The notes beneath the pieces were generated by a model that was not told the origin of the DNA, searched no databases, and worked only from the letters and a program-made list of their open reading frames with translations. Positions 41,071 to 50,647 of a DNA stretch of 60,938 nt are shown here, one piece after another. The first letter of the stretch is position 1, and the number at the start of each line of letters is the position of its first letter. A program made the position numbers and the translations under genes. The stretch comes from Clostridia bacterium (GTDB taxonomy: Bacteria > Bacillota > Clostridia > Oscillospirales > UBA644), in NCBI GenBank assembly GCA_017621705.1, contig JAGASR010000001.1, forward strand, positions 1 through 60,938. The letters run 5' to 3'.

Positions 41071-43073
41071 ATCAGATCCCTGTTTGAAAGCTCGCCGAGG
41101 GTCGTTTCCGCCCAGCTGTAATTTGTCAGATAACTTCCCTTGAAAAGCTGAGAATATTCTTCCTTGCCCGAAAGGTAATTATAAAGATCGCACTGCACTT
41201 TTTCGGGTACGATCCTGCGCTTGCCGTCAATGCTCTCGATTATTTCGGAAATTCCGTATTCTTCAAGCGCATTTTTCAGACGGAGGGCGACTTTTCTGTA
41301 TCTCGAAAGTGTTACCGTCGAGACCGGCTCGTCTTCCCATAAAAAGCCTATCGCTTCTTCGGAAGTCACATATCCGCCTTTTCTGTCGACCAGAAGTGCA
41401 AGCAGTTCTTTTGATTTTTTATTACGGAATGCGATCGGTCTGTCGCCGACAAAAACGTCAAAATATCCGAAAGTTCTTATCGAGATCTCCTGATTTTCCG
41501 GAAGACCTGTTTTTTCTTTCTGTTTTTCCGATTCTACGGAGTAGAGCATTACGTATCTCGACGAATTTATATCTGCTTCTTTATGCGAACAGATAGCGCG
41601 GATCTTTTTTTCTTTTTCGGTCTTGCAGTCGAAATATGTAAATTCCGCTTCGCCTTTTCGCAGTAGCTCCGCAAAATCTTCATATGCAGTTTCGCTGTAC
41701 TGAACGAAATTTTCGAGCGGAGTGGATTTTTCCATCAGATCCATCCATTCTTCTTTCGTATATCCGAAAAATTCGCTTATGTTTTCGGTAACGAAAAGCG
41801 GTTTTACAAGCCCCTCGGCAGTAACTTCAAATGCCGCAAGACCGTCCGTATAACGCATGACAAGCTCTTTCATATTCTCTTTGAGAATACTGTTTTCGGT
41901 TCGGAGCATATCTTCGTTTGAACTGTCCTGAATGTTTCTTAGACAGTATAAACTAACGGATTCGTCAACCTTGATAAATATTCCGCGGTATTTTTTCAGC
42001 GTTCCGTCACTCGAAAATGCGCTGTAGGTTATCTGCGGCGGCTGACCGTTCGGGTCAAAAAGCTTCTTCTGACAGAAATCTCTGAAAAAGCGGCGCACGG
42101 TTTCTTTCTGCTCATCGATAACGGAATTTGTGATCCATCTTTCCGATGCATCATCCATCTGCATTGCTATATTTTCAAAACGCTTGAATCTCGATGAATC
42201 GTCTGAATGCAGGCATTTTACGGTGTTTGCATCGATATTGAATTCGAATATCTTATCGTAAACATCGGTAAGCGCATTGAGGTAATGCTGTGTTTCCTTC
42301 GATTTTCTTGCTTGATGACGCTCCGTTATATCCATGACAACGCTCTGGAATTCTTCGACTCCCTGTTCGTTGACGCTTTTTATGACCCAACCGAAAATAT
42401 ACGCTCTCGTGCCGTCGCAGCGAAGAAGAGTCATTTCGCCCGCAACGGGAGCATCCGCGGAATAAACTCTGTTTAAATATTTCGAGAATCTTCTGCGCTC
42501 TTCCATCGGTATCATCAGAAAAATATTACTTTTATACATTTCGAGGTAATCCATTTCCCCGTCTTTAACTTCGGGAAAGCGCAGTATCTCGATCATTTTT
42601 TTGTTTATATAAGTGACTCTCGGCTGCTTTTCGCATGTATATTTCATGAATCCGCAGGGGATAGTCTCATTTAAAAAACGGAGATCATTGTTTTCTTTTT
42701 TCAGATCCGTGATATCCGTCAGAACGGAAGAAGCGATCATTTCACCGTTTTCATCTCTTTCGGAGGTAACGGTATCTTTAACGTATATTACAGATCCGTC
42801 TTTTTTTATCAGACGGTATTCTTCGCTGAGAGTTTTCGCTTCTTTTGAAAGTTTGCATATAAACGCGGAGTACTTTTCTCTGTCTGCGGGATGTACGGAA
42901 AGCGCATAAAGATCTGATTTGTCGCTTGTCAGTTCATCCTTTTTAAAGCCAAGCATCTCGCAGAGATTTTGGCTGACAAAACTCAGACGGATCGGATCGG
43001 TAAGTATGTAACGATGAAATCCGCTTATATGTTTGTTGAGTATTTCTTCCGTGTTATTTAGCGATATATTCAT
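41067..43073 (-). CDS. Multi-PAS protein with C-terminal winged helix
   Basis: A 668-residue soluble regulator started at the ATG at 43073 (GGAG upstream); an in-frame start at 43247 lies inside the acyl-CoA synthetase gene. PAS domains are visible at about 15-130 (with a PAC motif SVLTDITDLKKEN), 135-260 (VVMDITERHQ) and 385-510. The C-terminal 130 residues form an OmpR/SARP-like winged helix (IRTFGYFDVFVGDRPIAF, then SKELLALLVDRKGGYVTSEEAI). No kinase or phospho-acceptor is present, so it probably senses a small ligand and binds DNA directly. It is cotranscribed with the thioesterase gene. Ligand and targets are unknown; the fatty acid operon next door is a candidate. Confidence 0.75.
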   Translation of the reverse strand: MNISLNNTEEILNKHISGFHRYILTDPIRLSFVSQNLCEMLGFKKDELTSDKSDLYALSVHPADREKYSAFICKLSKEAKTLSEEYRLIKKDGSVIYVKDTVTSERDENGEMIASSVLTDITDLKKENNDLRFLNETIPCGFMKYTCEKQPRVTYINKKMIEILRFPEVKDGEMDYLEMYKSNIFLMIPMEERRRFSKYLNRVYSADAPVAGEMTLLRCDGTRAYIFGWVIKSVNEQGVEEFQSVVMDITERHQARKSKETQHYLNALTDVYDKIFEFNIDANTVKCLHSDDSSRFKRFENIAMQMDDASERWITNSVIDEQKETVRRFFRDFCQKKLFDPNGQPPQITYSAFSSDGTLKKYRGIFIKVDESVSLYCLRNIQDSSNEDMLRTENSILKENMKELVMRYTDGLAAFEVTAEGLVKPLFVTENISEFFGYTKEEWMDLMEKSTPLENFVQYSETAYEDFAELLRKGEAEFTYFDCKTEKEKKIRAICSHKEADINSSRYVMLYSVESEKQKEKTGLPENQEISIRTFGYFDVFVGDRPIAFRNKKSKELLALLVDRKGGYVTSEEAIGFLWEDEPVSTVTLSRYRKVALRLKNALEEYGISEIIESIDGKRRIVPEKVQCDLYNYLSGKEEYSQLFKGSYLTNYSWAETTLGELSNRDLI

Positions 43074-43179
43074 ATAAAACTCCGTTTGATGGATGAAATT
43101 GCATTTATTATAACATTTATTTATAACAGAATTTTGACTATTTGCCAAACCCCTTATAGTAATCGCAGTCTGTGTTCTG

Positions 43180-44814
43180 TCAATCCTTTTTTCGAAGAAC
43201 GGTTTTCTGAATTTTTCCGCTGATCGTTTTCGGCATTTCGTCGACAAATTCTATTATTCTTATCCATTTGTATTCCGCTAATTTACGGTTGCAGAATTCT
43301 TTTATATCAAGTTCGGTTTCTTTTGTCTTAGAATATCCGTTTGAAAGAACTATAACTGCTTTTATTGCCTGACCGCGTAAACTGTCGGGAACACCTATAA
43401 CGCTGCATTCCGCAACCGCAGTGTGCTCTGTCAGAACATTTTCTATTTCATACGGACCGACTCTGAAACCTCCGGTCTTGATAATGTCGTCAAACCTGCC
43501 GTGGAACCAGTATCTGCCGTTCTCGTCCATATATGCGGCATCTCCCGTATGGTAAACTCCGCCTCGCCATACGTAGTTATACTGTTCTTCATTATCAAGA
43601 TATCCGGTAAAAACTCCGGGTTGTCTGCCGTTTTTATCCGGGACAATGACAACTTCGCCGATCTGACCCTGCTCGACCTTTTCTCCGTTCTTTCCGCGAA
43701 GTTCGATATTATAAAACGGGGAGGGCATACCCATTGAGCCTGCAACCGCATCGTTTTCGTCGAAATTTGCCATTAAAAGAGTTGTTTCGGTCTGACCGTA
43801 TCCTTCGCAAAGAGAAAGTCCCGTGCGTTCGGTAAATTTACGGAAAACTTCGGGCGCAAGCATTTCTCCCGCAGTTGATGCATGTCTGAGGCTCGGCATA
43901 TCGGGAATACCTTTTCGAACAAGATATCTGTAGACCGTGGGCGGCGCGCAGAAAGAAGTGACCCCGTATTTATTTATTATCTGCGTCAATTGCTTCGGCT
44001 CAAAATTATCGAAATCGTAAACCATTACAGCACTTCCCACAAGCCATTGACCGTATATTTTACCCCACGAAGCTTTTGCCCAGCCTGTTTCGGCAACGGT
44101 GAAGTGAAGCCCGTTTTCTTCGGCGTGCTGCCAGTATTTTGCGGTAACGATATGTGCAAGAGGGTAGGAAAAATCGTGAATAACACCTTTTGGGTAGCCT
44201 GTTGTTCCCGAGGTGAAATAGAGTATCATCGGGTCTGTTGCGGCTGTTTCGATTCGTTCGAATTCTTCGCTTGCACAGTTCATCTTTTCGGTCAGATTTT
44301 CAAATCCGTCTATCGTCGGCTGAACACACCAGAGTTTTGCATTTAAATCGGTCTGCCCGAGTGCTTCTTTTATCTTTTCGGGAACTTCGTTCTGAGCAGT
44401 GCAGGCTATTGCTTTAACTTTTGAAGCTTTCAGCCTGTAAACAAGGTCGCTTACAGTCAACATATGTGTTGCAGGGATCATTACTGCTCCGAGCTTATGA
44501 AGCGCCACAGCCGCAAACCAGTATTCGTAATGACGTTTGAGTATAAGCATAACTCTGTCGCCGCGTCCGATGCCCGAATCTTTGAAAACATTCGCCATTC
44601 GGTTACTGTATTTTTTTATGTCCGCAAAAGTGAAAATATGCTCTTCGTTTTCAACGTTGCACCATACTAGCGCTTTCTTTTCGGGCTCTTTTTCTGCGAT
44701 CTTATCAACAACGTCATATCCGAAATTGAAATTATCGGGAAAATCCGTCGTCAATTTTTTCAGTTTTCCGCTTTCATCCGTTATTTCATGACAAAACTGT
44801 CGGTATATGCTCAT
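43180..44814 (-). CDS. Acyl-CoA synthetase (AMP-binding, medium-chain type)
   Basis: A 544-residue ANL-superfamily enzyme. The P-loop is ILYFTSGTTGYPKGV, the A5 motif GYGQTETTLL, the hinge GRFDDIIKTGGFRVGPYEIE, and the C-terminal catalytic Lys lies in KTISGKIQKTVLR. The sequence resembles medium-chain (ACSM-like) acyl-CoA synthetases. It activates a fatty acid to acyl-CoA through acyl-AMP. Its ATG overlaps the accA stop by 4 bases, so it is the last gene of the fatty acid synthesis operon. It may recycle exogenous acids or supply primer acyl-CoA. Confidence 0.87.
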   Translation of the reverse strand: MSIYRQFCHEITDESGKLKKLTTDFPDNFNFGYDVVDKIAEKEPEKKALVWCNVENEEHIFTFADIKKYSNRMANVFKDSGIGRGDRVMLILKRHYEYWFAAVALHKLGAVMIPATHMLTVSDLVYRLKASKVKAIACTAQNEVPEKIKEALGQTDLNAKLWCVQPTIDGFENLTEKMNCASEEFERIETAATDPMILYFTSGTTGYPKGVIHDFSYPLAHIVTAKYWQHAEENGLHFTVAETGWAKASWGKIYGQWLVGSAVMVYDFDNFEPKQLTQIINKYGVTSFCAPPTVYRYLVRKGIPDMPSLRHASTAGEMLAPEVFRKFTERTGLSLCEGYGQTETTLLMANFDENDAVAGSMGMPSPFYNIELRGKNGEKVEQGQIGEVVIVPDKNGRQPGVFTGYLDNEEQYNYVWRGGVYHTGDAAYMDENGRYWFHGRFDDIIKTGGFRVGPYEIENVLTEHTAVAECSVIGVPDSLRGQAIKAVIVLSNGYSKTKETELDIKEFCNRKLAEYKWIRIIEFVDEMPKTISGKIQKTVLRKKD

Positions 44815-45608
44815 ATATTCTCCTTGGTCACTACGCCTGCGCCTATATTGCGAAATCTCTCATATCTGTTTGAAACAAGGTCAAGGTCGTTTGCCAGAAT
44901 TTTAATTTCTTCCGAAAGAAGAGTTCTTATACGGTCGTAAAATTCTTTCTTTCCGATATCTTTTTCCGAAAGTATTTTTTCAATAATTCCGAGGCTCTTT
45001 GCATCTTCTGCCGTAAGTTTAAGGCTTGCCGCCGCGGTTTCGGCTTTTGCGGAGTCTTTCCATAATATACTTGCGCATCCCTCGGGTGATATTACAGAGT
45101 AAACGGCGTTTTGAAGCATCCATACTCTGTCTGCAACGGCAAGTGCCAATGCGCCGCCGCTTCCGCCTTCGCCGATAAGTATTGATATTATCGGAACGCA
45201 AAGTGTAGACATTTCCATCAGATTTTCCGCGATCGCCTGACCCTGACCGCGTTCTTCCGCACCGATGCCGCAGAATGCTCCGGATGTATCAATAAAACAA
45301 ATTATCGGTCTTCCGAATTTTTCCGCCTGCTTCATCAATCGAAGCGCCTTTCTGTAGCCTTCGGGATGAGGTGCTCCGAAATTTCTGTATGTACGTTCCT
45401 TCGCGGTGTGTCCTTTTTCTATTGCTATAACAGTTACGGGTTCGCCGTTTAATTTTGCAATGCCGCCGACTATTGCGGTATCATCGGCAAAACTTCTGTC
45501 TCCGTGAAATTCGAGAAAACCTTTGAAAATATTTCTTATGTAGTCAAGCCCCGTGGGTCTGTTATTATCGCGCGCAAGCTTTACTCTTTCATATGCGGTC
45601 TCGTTCAT
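44811..45608 (-). CDS. accA: Acetyl-CoA carboxylase carboxyltransferase, alpha subunit
   Basis: The 265-residue form common in Clostridia lacks the N-terminal helix of the 319-residue E. coli protein. Crotonase-fold motifs are clear: FLEFHGDRSFADD, GHTAKERTYRNFG, IDTSGAFCGIGAEERGQ and IGEGGSGGALALA. With AccD it transfers the carboxyl group from carboxybiotin to acetyl-CoA to make malonyl-CoA. It overlaps accD by 4 bases upstream and the acyl-CoA synthetase gene by 4 bases downstream. Confidence 0.96.
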   Translation of the reverse strand: MNETAYERVKLARDNNRPTGLDYIRNIFKGFLEFHGDRSFADDTAIVGGIAKLNGEPVTVIAIEKGHTAKERTYRNFGAPHPEGYRKALRLMKQAEKFGRPIICFIDTSGAFCGIGAEERGQGQAIAENLMEMSTLCVPIISILIGEGGSGGALALAVADRVWMLQNAVYSVISPEGCASILWKDSAKAETAAASLKLTAEDAKSLGIIEKILSEKDIGKKEFYDRIRTLLSEEIKILANDLDLVSNRYERFRNIGAGVVTKENI

Positions 45609-46465
45609 ACCGATCCCTTTCTGTCATGCATTTTTAGTATATCCGTAAGCGTCTTTTTCTGATTCGGACGTGTGACGATGCTGTCAATAAACCCGTGTTC
45701 TAGAACAAATTCCGATTTCTGAAATCCTTGCGGTAACGATTTTTTTGTTGTCTGTTCAATAACTCTTGCGCCGGCAAAGCCAACGGTAGCTCCCGGTTCT
45801 GCGAGAATTATATCGGCTTCCATAGCAAAACTTGCCGTAACTCCGCCCGTCGTAGGGTCAGTAAGAACCGCAACGTATAAAAGCCCCGTATCGCTGTGTC
45901 GTTTGATTGCGGCGCTCGTTTTTGCCATCTGCATCAAAGATAAAAGACCTTCCTGCATACGTGCGCCGCCCGAAACCGTAAAACCGATAACGGGAAGATG
46001 ATTTTTAGTCGCATATTCAAAAAGCATTGTGATCTTTTCGCCCACAGCGCTTCCCATGCTTCCCATCATGAAATACGATTCCATGACAAAAAGACAGCAC
46101 GGCTGTTCTCCGATAGTTGCCGTTCCGCATATCACCGCTTCTTTTTCTCCGCTTGCAACACGGACTGTCTCAATCTTTTCTTTATAGCCCGGAAAGTTCA
46201 GCGGATTATCTGCAGTCACTCCCGAATAAAGCTCGCGAAAACTGTCTTTATCTGTGATCAGTCGGATGCGCTGACGTGCTTTCATTCTGAAATGATAACC
46301 GCAACTGCAGACAAGATCGTTTGCCCAAAGTTTGCTTAACGGAATATCTTTATGGCAGTTCGGACAGTTCTTTTCGGGTTCTCCCGCATCACTCTGCACG
46401 GGTGCGGATGTCCTGCCGCCTTCTTCAAGCTGGTTTTTCGGTTTTAAAAAATTCAATAATGCCAT
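45605..46465 (-). CDS. accD: Acetyl-CoA carboxylase carboxyltransferase, beta subunit
   Basis: A 286-residue partner of AccA, with crotonase motifs GSMGSAVGEKITMLFE, SGGARMQEGLLSLMQMAKT and VGFAGARVIEQT. The N-terminal zinc ribbon has CPNC and then CSC instead of the usual CPKC, so one residue is missing between the last two cysteines. The rest is intact. The zinc site could still bind metal with altered geometry, or mRNA and DNA binding by the ribbon could be weakened. The start lies 4 bases after accC. Confidence 0.96.
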   Translation of the reverse strand: MALLNFLKPKNQLEEGGRTSAPVQSDAGEPEKNCPNCHKDIPLSKLWANDLVCSCGYHFRMKARQRIRLITDKDSFRELYSGVTADNPLNFPGYKEKIETVRVASGEKEAVICGTATIGEQPCCLFVMESYFMMGSMGSAVGEKITMLFEYATKNHLPVIGFTVSGGARMQEGLLSLMQMAKTSAAIKRHSDTGLLYVAVLTDPTTGGVTASFAMEADIILAEPGATVGFAGARVIEQTTKKSLPQGFQKSEFVLEHGFIDSIVTRPNQKKTLTDILKMHDRKGSV

Positions 46466-46469
46466 CTGA

Positions 46470-47777
46470 TCACCTGTTTCCCATAAAGGTCAGATCGTAA
46501 TTGCCCGACGTAAATCTTTCGTCTTCGACGATGCTGAGCTGTTCTTCAATATTGGTCGGAATTCCGTCGATTACAAGTTCGCAAAGAGAGGCTCTCATTT
46601 TCCTCAGCGTTTCTTCCCTTGTTTTCGCAAAAACGATAAGTTTGCCGAGCAGTGAATCATAATACGGAGAAACGACCGTGCCTTCTATCAGACACGTATC
46701 GAAGCGCACCGAAGGTCCGCCAGGGACGTGGAGCATCTTTAAAGTTCCGCAGCTTGCCGCATTTATTCTGCATTCGATCGCAGAACCGTTCATTCTTATG
46801 TCTTTCTGATCAAAATTCAGAGGGATGCCTGCCGCAATTCTGATCTGCCATTTTACGAGATCTATGCCCGTAAGCATTTCCGTAACGCAGTGCTCGACCT
46901 GTAGGCGCACATTCATTTCCATGAACCAGAAATTACCGTTTTCATCCAACAGAAATTCGAGCGTTCCGGCGCCTACATAACCGATCTTTTTAACTGCATC
47001 AATAGCAAGCTCTATTATCTTATCGCGCTGCTCTTGACTGACGGCAGGGGAGGGGGTCTCTTCCAGAAGTTTCTGATTTCTTCTCTGCAGAGAGCAGTCT
47101 CTGTCTCCTAGACAAACCGCATTGCCGTGCTCGTCTGCAAGAATCTGCAGTTCGACATGCCTTGCGGGAAAAATGTATTTTTCAAGATAAACGCTTCCGT
47201 CTCCGAATGCGCTCAATGCTTCGCTCGTTGCCTGATGATATGCATCGTCGAGGTCCGCTTCCGTTCGGATCAGTCTTATACCTCTTCCGCCGCCGCCCGC
47301 GCACGCTTTGAGCATTACGGGGTAGCCGATCTTTTCTGCCTCTTTTTTTGCTTCTTCAACGGATGAAACGGCTTTTGTGCCGGGAATAACCGACAGCCCT
47401 GTCTTGCTTATAAGTTCTTTTAAGATTGCTTTATCGCTGAGTCTTTCCATGCTTTCGGGATCGGGACCTATGAAAACAATCCCGTTTTTTCTGCAAAGAC
47501 GTGCGAAATGCGCATTTTCCGAAAGAAACCCGTACCCGGGATGAATAGCCTGTGCGCCGACAAGTATTGCTGTGCTGATTATCTGATTTTCGTTGAGATA
47601 GCTTTCCGATGCTTCGGGACCGCCGATGCAGTAGCTCTGATCCGCAAGGGCAACGTGCAGGGCGTTTTTATCCGCTTCGGAATAAACCGCAACGGTCGCC
47701 ACGCCCATTTCCTTGCATGCTCTGATTATTCGGACCGCGATCTCTCCACGGTTCGCGACCAGTATTTTTGAAAACAT
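46470..47777 (-). CDS. accC: Biotin carboxylase
   Basis: A 435-residue ATP-grasp enzyme that carboxylates the biotin on AccB with bicarbonate and ATP. Seen are the N-terminal RGEIAVRIIRACKEMGV, the glycine-rich ATP loop MLKACAGGGGRGIR, RDCSLQRRNQKLLEE and FMEMNVRLQVEHCVTE. It is slightly shorter than the E. coli enzyme (449). Usual VRIQVEH is NVRLQVEH here; the function should be unaffected. It lies 6 bases after fabZ. Confidence 0.96.
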   Translation of the reverse strand: MFSKILVANRGEIAVRIIRACKEMGVATVAVYSEADKNALHVALADQSYCIGGPEASESYLNENQIISTAILVGAQAIHPGYGFLSENAHFARLCRKNGIVFIGPDPESMERLSDKAILKELISKTGLSVIPGTKAVSSVEEAKKEAEKIGYPVMLKACAGGGGRGIRLIRTEADLDDAYHQATSEALSAFGDGSVYLEKYIFPARHVELQILADEHGNAVCLGDRDCSLQRRNQKLLEETPSPAVSQEQRDKIIELAIDAVKKIGYVGAGTLEFLLDENGNFWFMEMNVRLQVEHCVTEMLTGIDLVKWQIRIAAGIPLNFDQKDIRMNGSAIECRINAASCGTLKMLHVPGGPSVRFDTCLIEGTVVSPYYDSLLGKLIVFAKTREETLRKMRASLCELVIDGIPTNIEEQLSIVEDERFTSGNYDLTFMGNR

Positions 47778-47783
47778 AAGTTG

Positions 47784-48218
47784 TTATTCTCCAGTTGTTT
47801 TTGACGGTTCGGTTATCGCAAATGAAAATTCCGCGGAAACGCAGATCCTGCCGTCGACAGAAACTGTTCCCTCCGCAAAGTAAAACGGATGTTTTGATCT
47901 TTTTATATTGCATTTTGTTTCGACTGTGTCTCCCGGCTTTACGGGTGAACGGAATTTCACGTTGTTCAGCCCTGTATAAACGGGCAGTTTGCCGTCCGTC
48001 ATCATGTCTTTCATTAAAACGCATGCAGACTGTGCAAGTATTTCGCAAAGGATAACGCCCGGAACTATCGGGTTATCGGGAAAATGTCCTCTCAGGAAAA
48101 ATTCATCTCCGCGAACCTTATAATGCCCGATCGCCGTGCCGTCAATATTTTCCGCATCGTCAAGAAGAAGCATATCATCTCTGTGCGGAAGTATTTTTTT
48201 TATTTCTTCTCTGTTCAT
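47784..48218 (-). CDS. fabZ: 3-hydroxyacyl-ACP dehydratase
   Basis: A 144-residue hotdog-fold dehydratase. The active-site motif GHFPDNPIVPGVILCEILAQ contains the catalytic His, and the Glu lies in the following helix (normally GVLIVEAMAQ). It removes water from 3-hydroxyacyl-ACP in each elongation cycle. Typical FabZ length. It sits between accB and accC with 6-base gaps, an arrangement usual in Clostridia and streptococci. Confidence 0.95.
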   Translation of the reverse strand: MNREEIKKILPHRDDMLLLDDAENIDGTAIGHYKVRGDEFFLRGHFPDNPIVPGVILCEILAQSACVLMKDMMTDGKLPVYTGLNNVKFRSPVKPGDTVETKCNIKRSKHPFYFAEGTVSVDGRICVSAEFSFAITEPSKTTGE

Positions 48219-48224
48219 ATATTC

Positions 48225-48650
48225 TCATTTCTTTATACGGAAAAGCTCTGTGCCGTATTCGACTACCTGACCGTTTGTTACACATATTTCCGCAATAACT
48301 CCGTCATCTTCGGCGGTTATCTCATTCATAAGCTTCATCGCTTCTATTATGCAGAGTGTCTGACCTTTTTTGACTGTGTCCCCGACTTTGACGTACGGAT
48401 CCGCATTTTCCGCAGGTGCCACATAAAATACCCCGACGATCGGGGATTTTACGCTGATGCCGTCTTTAGTCTGTGAGTCGGTTTGTTTTACTTGCTTTGG
48501 TTCGTTTTCGGAATAAACGGAGACTTCTTTTACGGTCGTCGGCTGTGTTCTTTCAAGACGGACAACTTTATTGTCGTCTTTTATCTCAAGTCCGGTAAGT
48601 CCCAGCTCTTTCATTAATTCCGCATATTTTCGGATATCGGTTTCGTTCAT
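48225..48650 (-). CDS. accB: Biotin carboxyl carrier protein
   Basis: A 141-residue carrier. The C-terminal biotinyl domain has the biotin lysine in [12 protein letters not shown], and the N-terminal helix and a Thr/Lys/Gln linker are typical. It carries CO2 between AccC and AccAD. It begins 3 bases after the fabF stop. All four acetyl-CoA carboxylase subunits are therefore encoded in this one operon. Confidence 0.95.
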   Translation of the reverse strand: MNETDIRKYAELMKELGLTGLEIKDDNKVVRLERTQPTTVKEVSVYSENEPKQVKQTDSQTKDGISVKSPIVGVFYVAPAENADPYVKVGDTVKKGQTLCIIEAMKLMNEITAEDDGVIAEICVTNGQVVEYGTELFRIKK

Positions 48651-48653
48651 TTT

Positions 48654-49892
48654 TTACACCTTTCTGAATGCAAGGCAAGCGTTGTGGCCGCCAAAACCGA
48701 GAGAATTCGAGAGTGCAAGCGTGATCGCTGCTTTAACGGCTGTATTGGGCACGCAGTTAAGATCGCATTCTTCGTCCTGCTCGTTGAGATTGATTGTCGG
48801 AGGAATGATGCTTTCGTTTAAAGCATAAAGGCAGGCAAGAGCTTCTATTGCGCCTGCGGCACCGAGCATATGACCTGTCATCGATTTTGTCGAACTGATA
48901 TATGCTTCTTTCGCTTTTTCTTCGCCAAGAGCTTTTTTGATCGCAAGTGTTTCTATAACGTCGTTCATCGGGGTTCCCGTGCCGTGCGCATTGACGTAAA
49001 CGATATCGTTTTCCGTATAATCAGCTTCCTTCATCGCATCTGCCATTGCTCTTGCGCCTCCGCGAGCTTCGGGATGGGGTGCTGTTATATGATGGGCATC
49101 GCACGTTGAACCGTAACCGCAGACTTCGCCGTAGATCTTTGCTCCGCGCGCTTTTGCGTGCTCGTATTCTTCGAGAATAAGCGCCACGGCACCTTCGCCG
49201 ATAACAAATCCGCCCCTGCGTTTATCGAAAGGAAGAGATGCGCAGTTCGGATCTTCGGAAGTCGAAAGCGCCTGCATATTGACAAAACCCGCAACCGCAG
49301 AAGCATTTACCGCCGCTTCCGCGCCGCCTGTAATGACTGCATCCGCATAACCGTGGCGGATAAGTCTCATCGCTTCGCCGATCGCGTTCGAACCCGATGC
49401 GCAAGCTGTTACCGCAGGCATAGCAGAGCCTCTGCAATCGTGACGGATCGCGATCATTCCTGCCGCCATATTTGCGATCATCATCGGAACAAAAAGAGGG
49501 GAGACCCTTCTCGGACCTTTTTCCATGAGCTTTGTGTGCTCAACCTCAAAAGTTCCGATACCGCCGATACCCGTTCCGAAAAGAACTGCAAATTTTTCGG
49601 GTTCGACTGTGCCTTTTACACCGCTTTCTTCTACCGCCTGCTGTGCCGCCGCAACTGCAAATTGCGCATATCTGTCGGTTCTGAGAACTTCGTTTATTTC
49701 AAGATAGTCTTTAGGGTCGAAGTTTTTGACTTCGGCTCCGAGTTTTGCTTTGAATTTTTCTGTATCGAAAAGTGTTATGGGTGCAATTCCGTTTTTACCG
49801 CTTTTCATTGCTTCCCACGTATCTTTGACGTTGTTTCCGATCGGCGTTATCGCACCGAGACCCGTTACAACGACTCTTCTGTTTTCACTCAT
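48654..49892 (-). CDS. fabF: 3-oxoacyl-ACP synthase II
   Basis: A 412-residue condensing enzyme with the Cys-His-His triad: the Cys in AVTACASGSNAIGEA, His in VNAHGTGTPMND and His in KSMTGHMLGAAGA. It elongates acyl-ACP with malonyl-ACP. Typical length. It is the only ketoacyl-ACP synthase in this operon; no fabH (which starts synthesis from acetyl-CoA) is in the window. It begins 24 bases after fabG. Confidence 0.96.
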   Translation of the reverse strand: MSENRRVVVTGLGAITPIGNNVKDTWEAMKSGKNGIAPITLFDTEKFKAKLGAEVKNFDPKDYLEINEVLRTDRYAQFAVAAAQQAVEESGVKGTVEPEKFAVLFGTGIGGIGTFEVEHTKLMEKGPRRVSPLFVPMMIANMAAGMIAIRHDCRGSAMPAVTACASGSNAIGEAMRLIRHGYADAVITGGAEAAVNASAVAGFVNMQALSTSEDPNCASLPFDKRRGGFVIGEGAVALILEEYEHAKARGAKIYGEVCGYGSTCDAHHITAPHPEARGGARAMADAMKEADYTENDIVYVNAHGTGTPMNDVIETLAIKKALGEEKAKEAYISSTKSMTGHMLGAAGAIEALACLYALNESIIPPTINLNEQDEECDLNCVPNTAVKAAITLALSNSLGFGGHNACLAFRKV

Positions 49893-49916
49893 TTATATAC
49901 CTCTTAACTGTATCAA

Positions 49917-50645
49917 TTACATTGCGATGCCGCCGTCGACTCGCAGTACTTCGCCTGTTACGTATTTTGCGTCGACGAGATACGCTACTGCGTCCGCTAT
50001 ATCTTCCGTTTTTCCCATAGTGCCGAGCGGTATCATTTTAAGCAACGGATTATCTGTCTGATTTCCCGTCATATCGGTCTCAATAAAGCCGGGGGCTACC
50101 GCATTGCAGCGAATTCCTCTCGGCGCAAGCTCTTTTGCGACCGATTTTGTAAGACCTATAAGTCCTGCTTTCGATGCGGAATAATTGCACTGGCCTGCGT
50201 TTCCGAGAATACCCGAAACGGAAGTTATATTTACAATACTGCCTTCTCTGTTTCGAATAAAAATACCCGAGCAGTGTTTTATCATATTGAATGCGCCTTT
50301 AAGGTTTGTATCGAGAACTGAGTCGAAATCTTCTTCTTTCATCATCGCAATAAGGCCGTCGCGTGTGATCCCCGCGTTGTTTATGAGAATATTAACCGTT
50401 CCGAAATCCGACTTGATCTTTGCAACAGTTTCTTTCGTTTCATTGAAGTCTGCAACGTTGCATTTATACGCTCTTGCTTCAACCTTAAACTCATTTATGC
50501 ATTTTTCGCAGACATTTTCTGCGGCGCTTACATTTCCGGCGTAAATTACAGCGATATCTGCACCGAGAGATGCGAGTTTATATACGATCGCTTCACCGAT
50601 TCCTCTTGAACCGCCCGTGACGATCGCAGTCTTTCCTTTTAACAT
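49917..50645 (-). CDS. fabG: 3-oxoacyl-ACP reductase
   Basis: A 242-residue short-chain dehydrogenase: cofactor loop TGGSRGIGEAI, NNAG, catalytic Ser in ITSVSGILGNAGQ, YSASKAG (Tyr/Lys) and VAPGFIETDMT. It reduces 3-ketoacyl-ACP with NADPH. Of two adjacent ATG codons, 50645 has better spacing to AGGAGAA than 50648; upstream extensions run into fabD. It follows fabD directly, with a 2-base gap. Confidence 0.95.
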   Translation of the reverse strand: MLKGKTAIVTGGSRGIGEAIVYKLASLGADIAVIYAGNVSAAENVCEKCINEFKVEARAYKCNVADFNETKETVAKIKSDFGTVNILINNAGITRDGLIAMMKEEDFDSVLDTNLKGAFNMIKHCSGIFIRNREGSIVNITSVSGILGNAGQCNYSASKAGLIGLTKSVAKELAPRGIRCNAVAPGFIETDMTGNQTDNPLLKMIPLGTMGKTEDIADAVAYLVDAKYVTGEVLRVDGGIAM

Positions 50646-50647
50646 CA

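Noticed and set aside
43073..43247. Extended N-terminus of the PAS regulator
   Set aside because: The extra 58 residues overlap the acyl-CoA synthetase 3' end and have low-complexity basic composition; the ATG at 43073 has a proper ribosome binding site.
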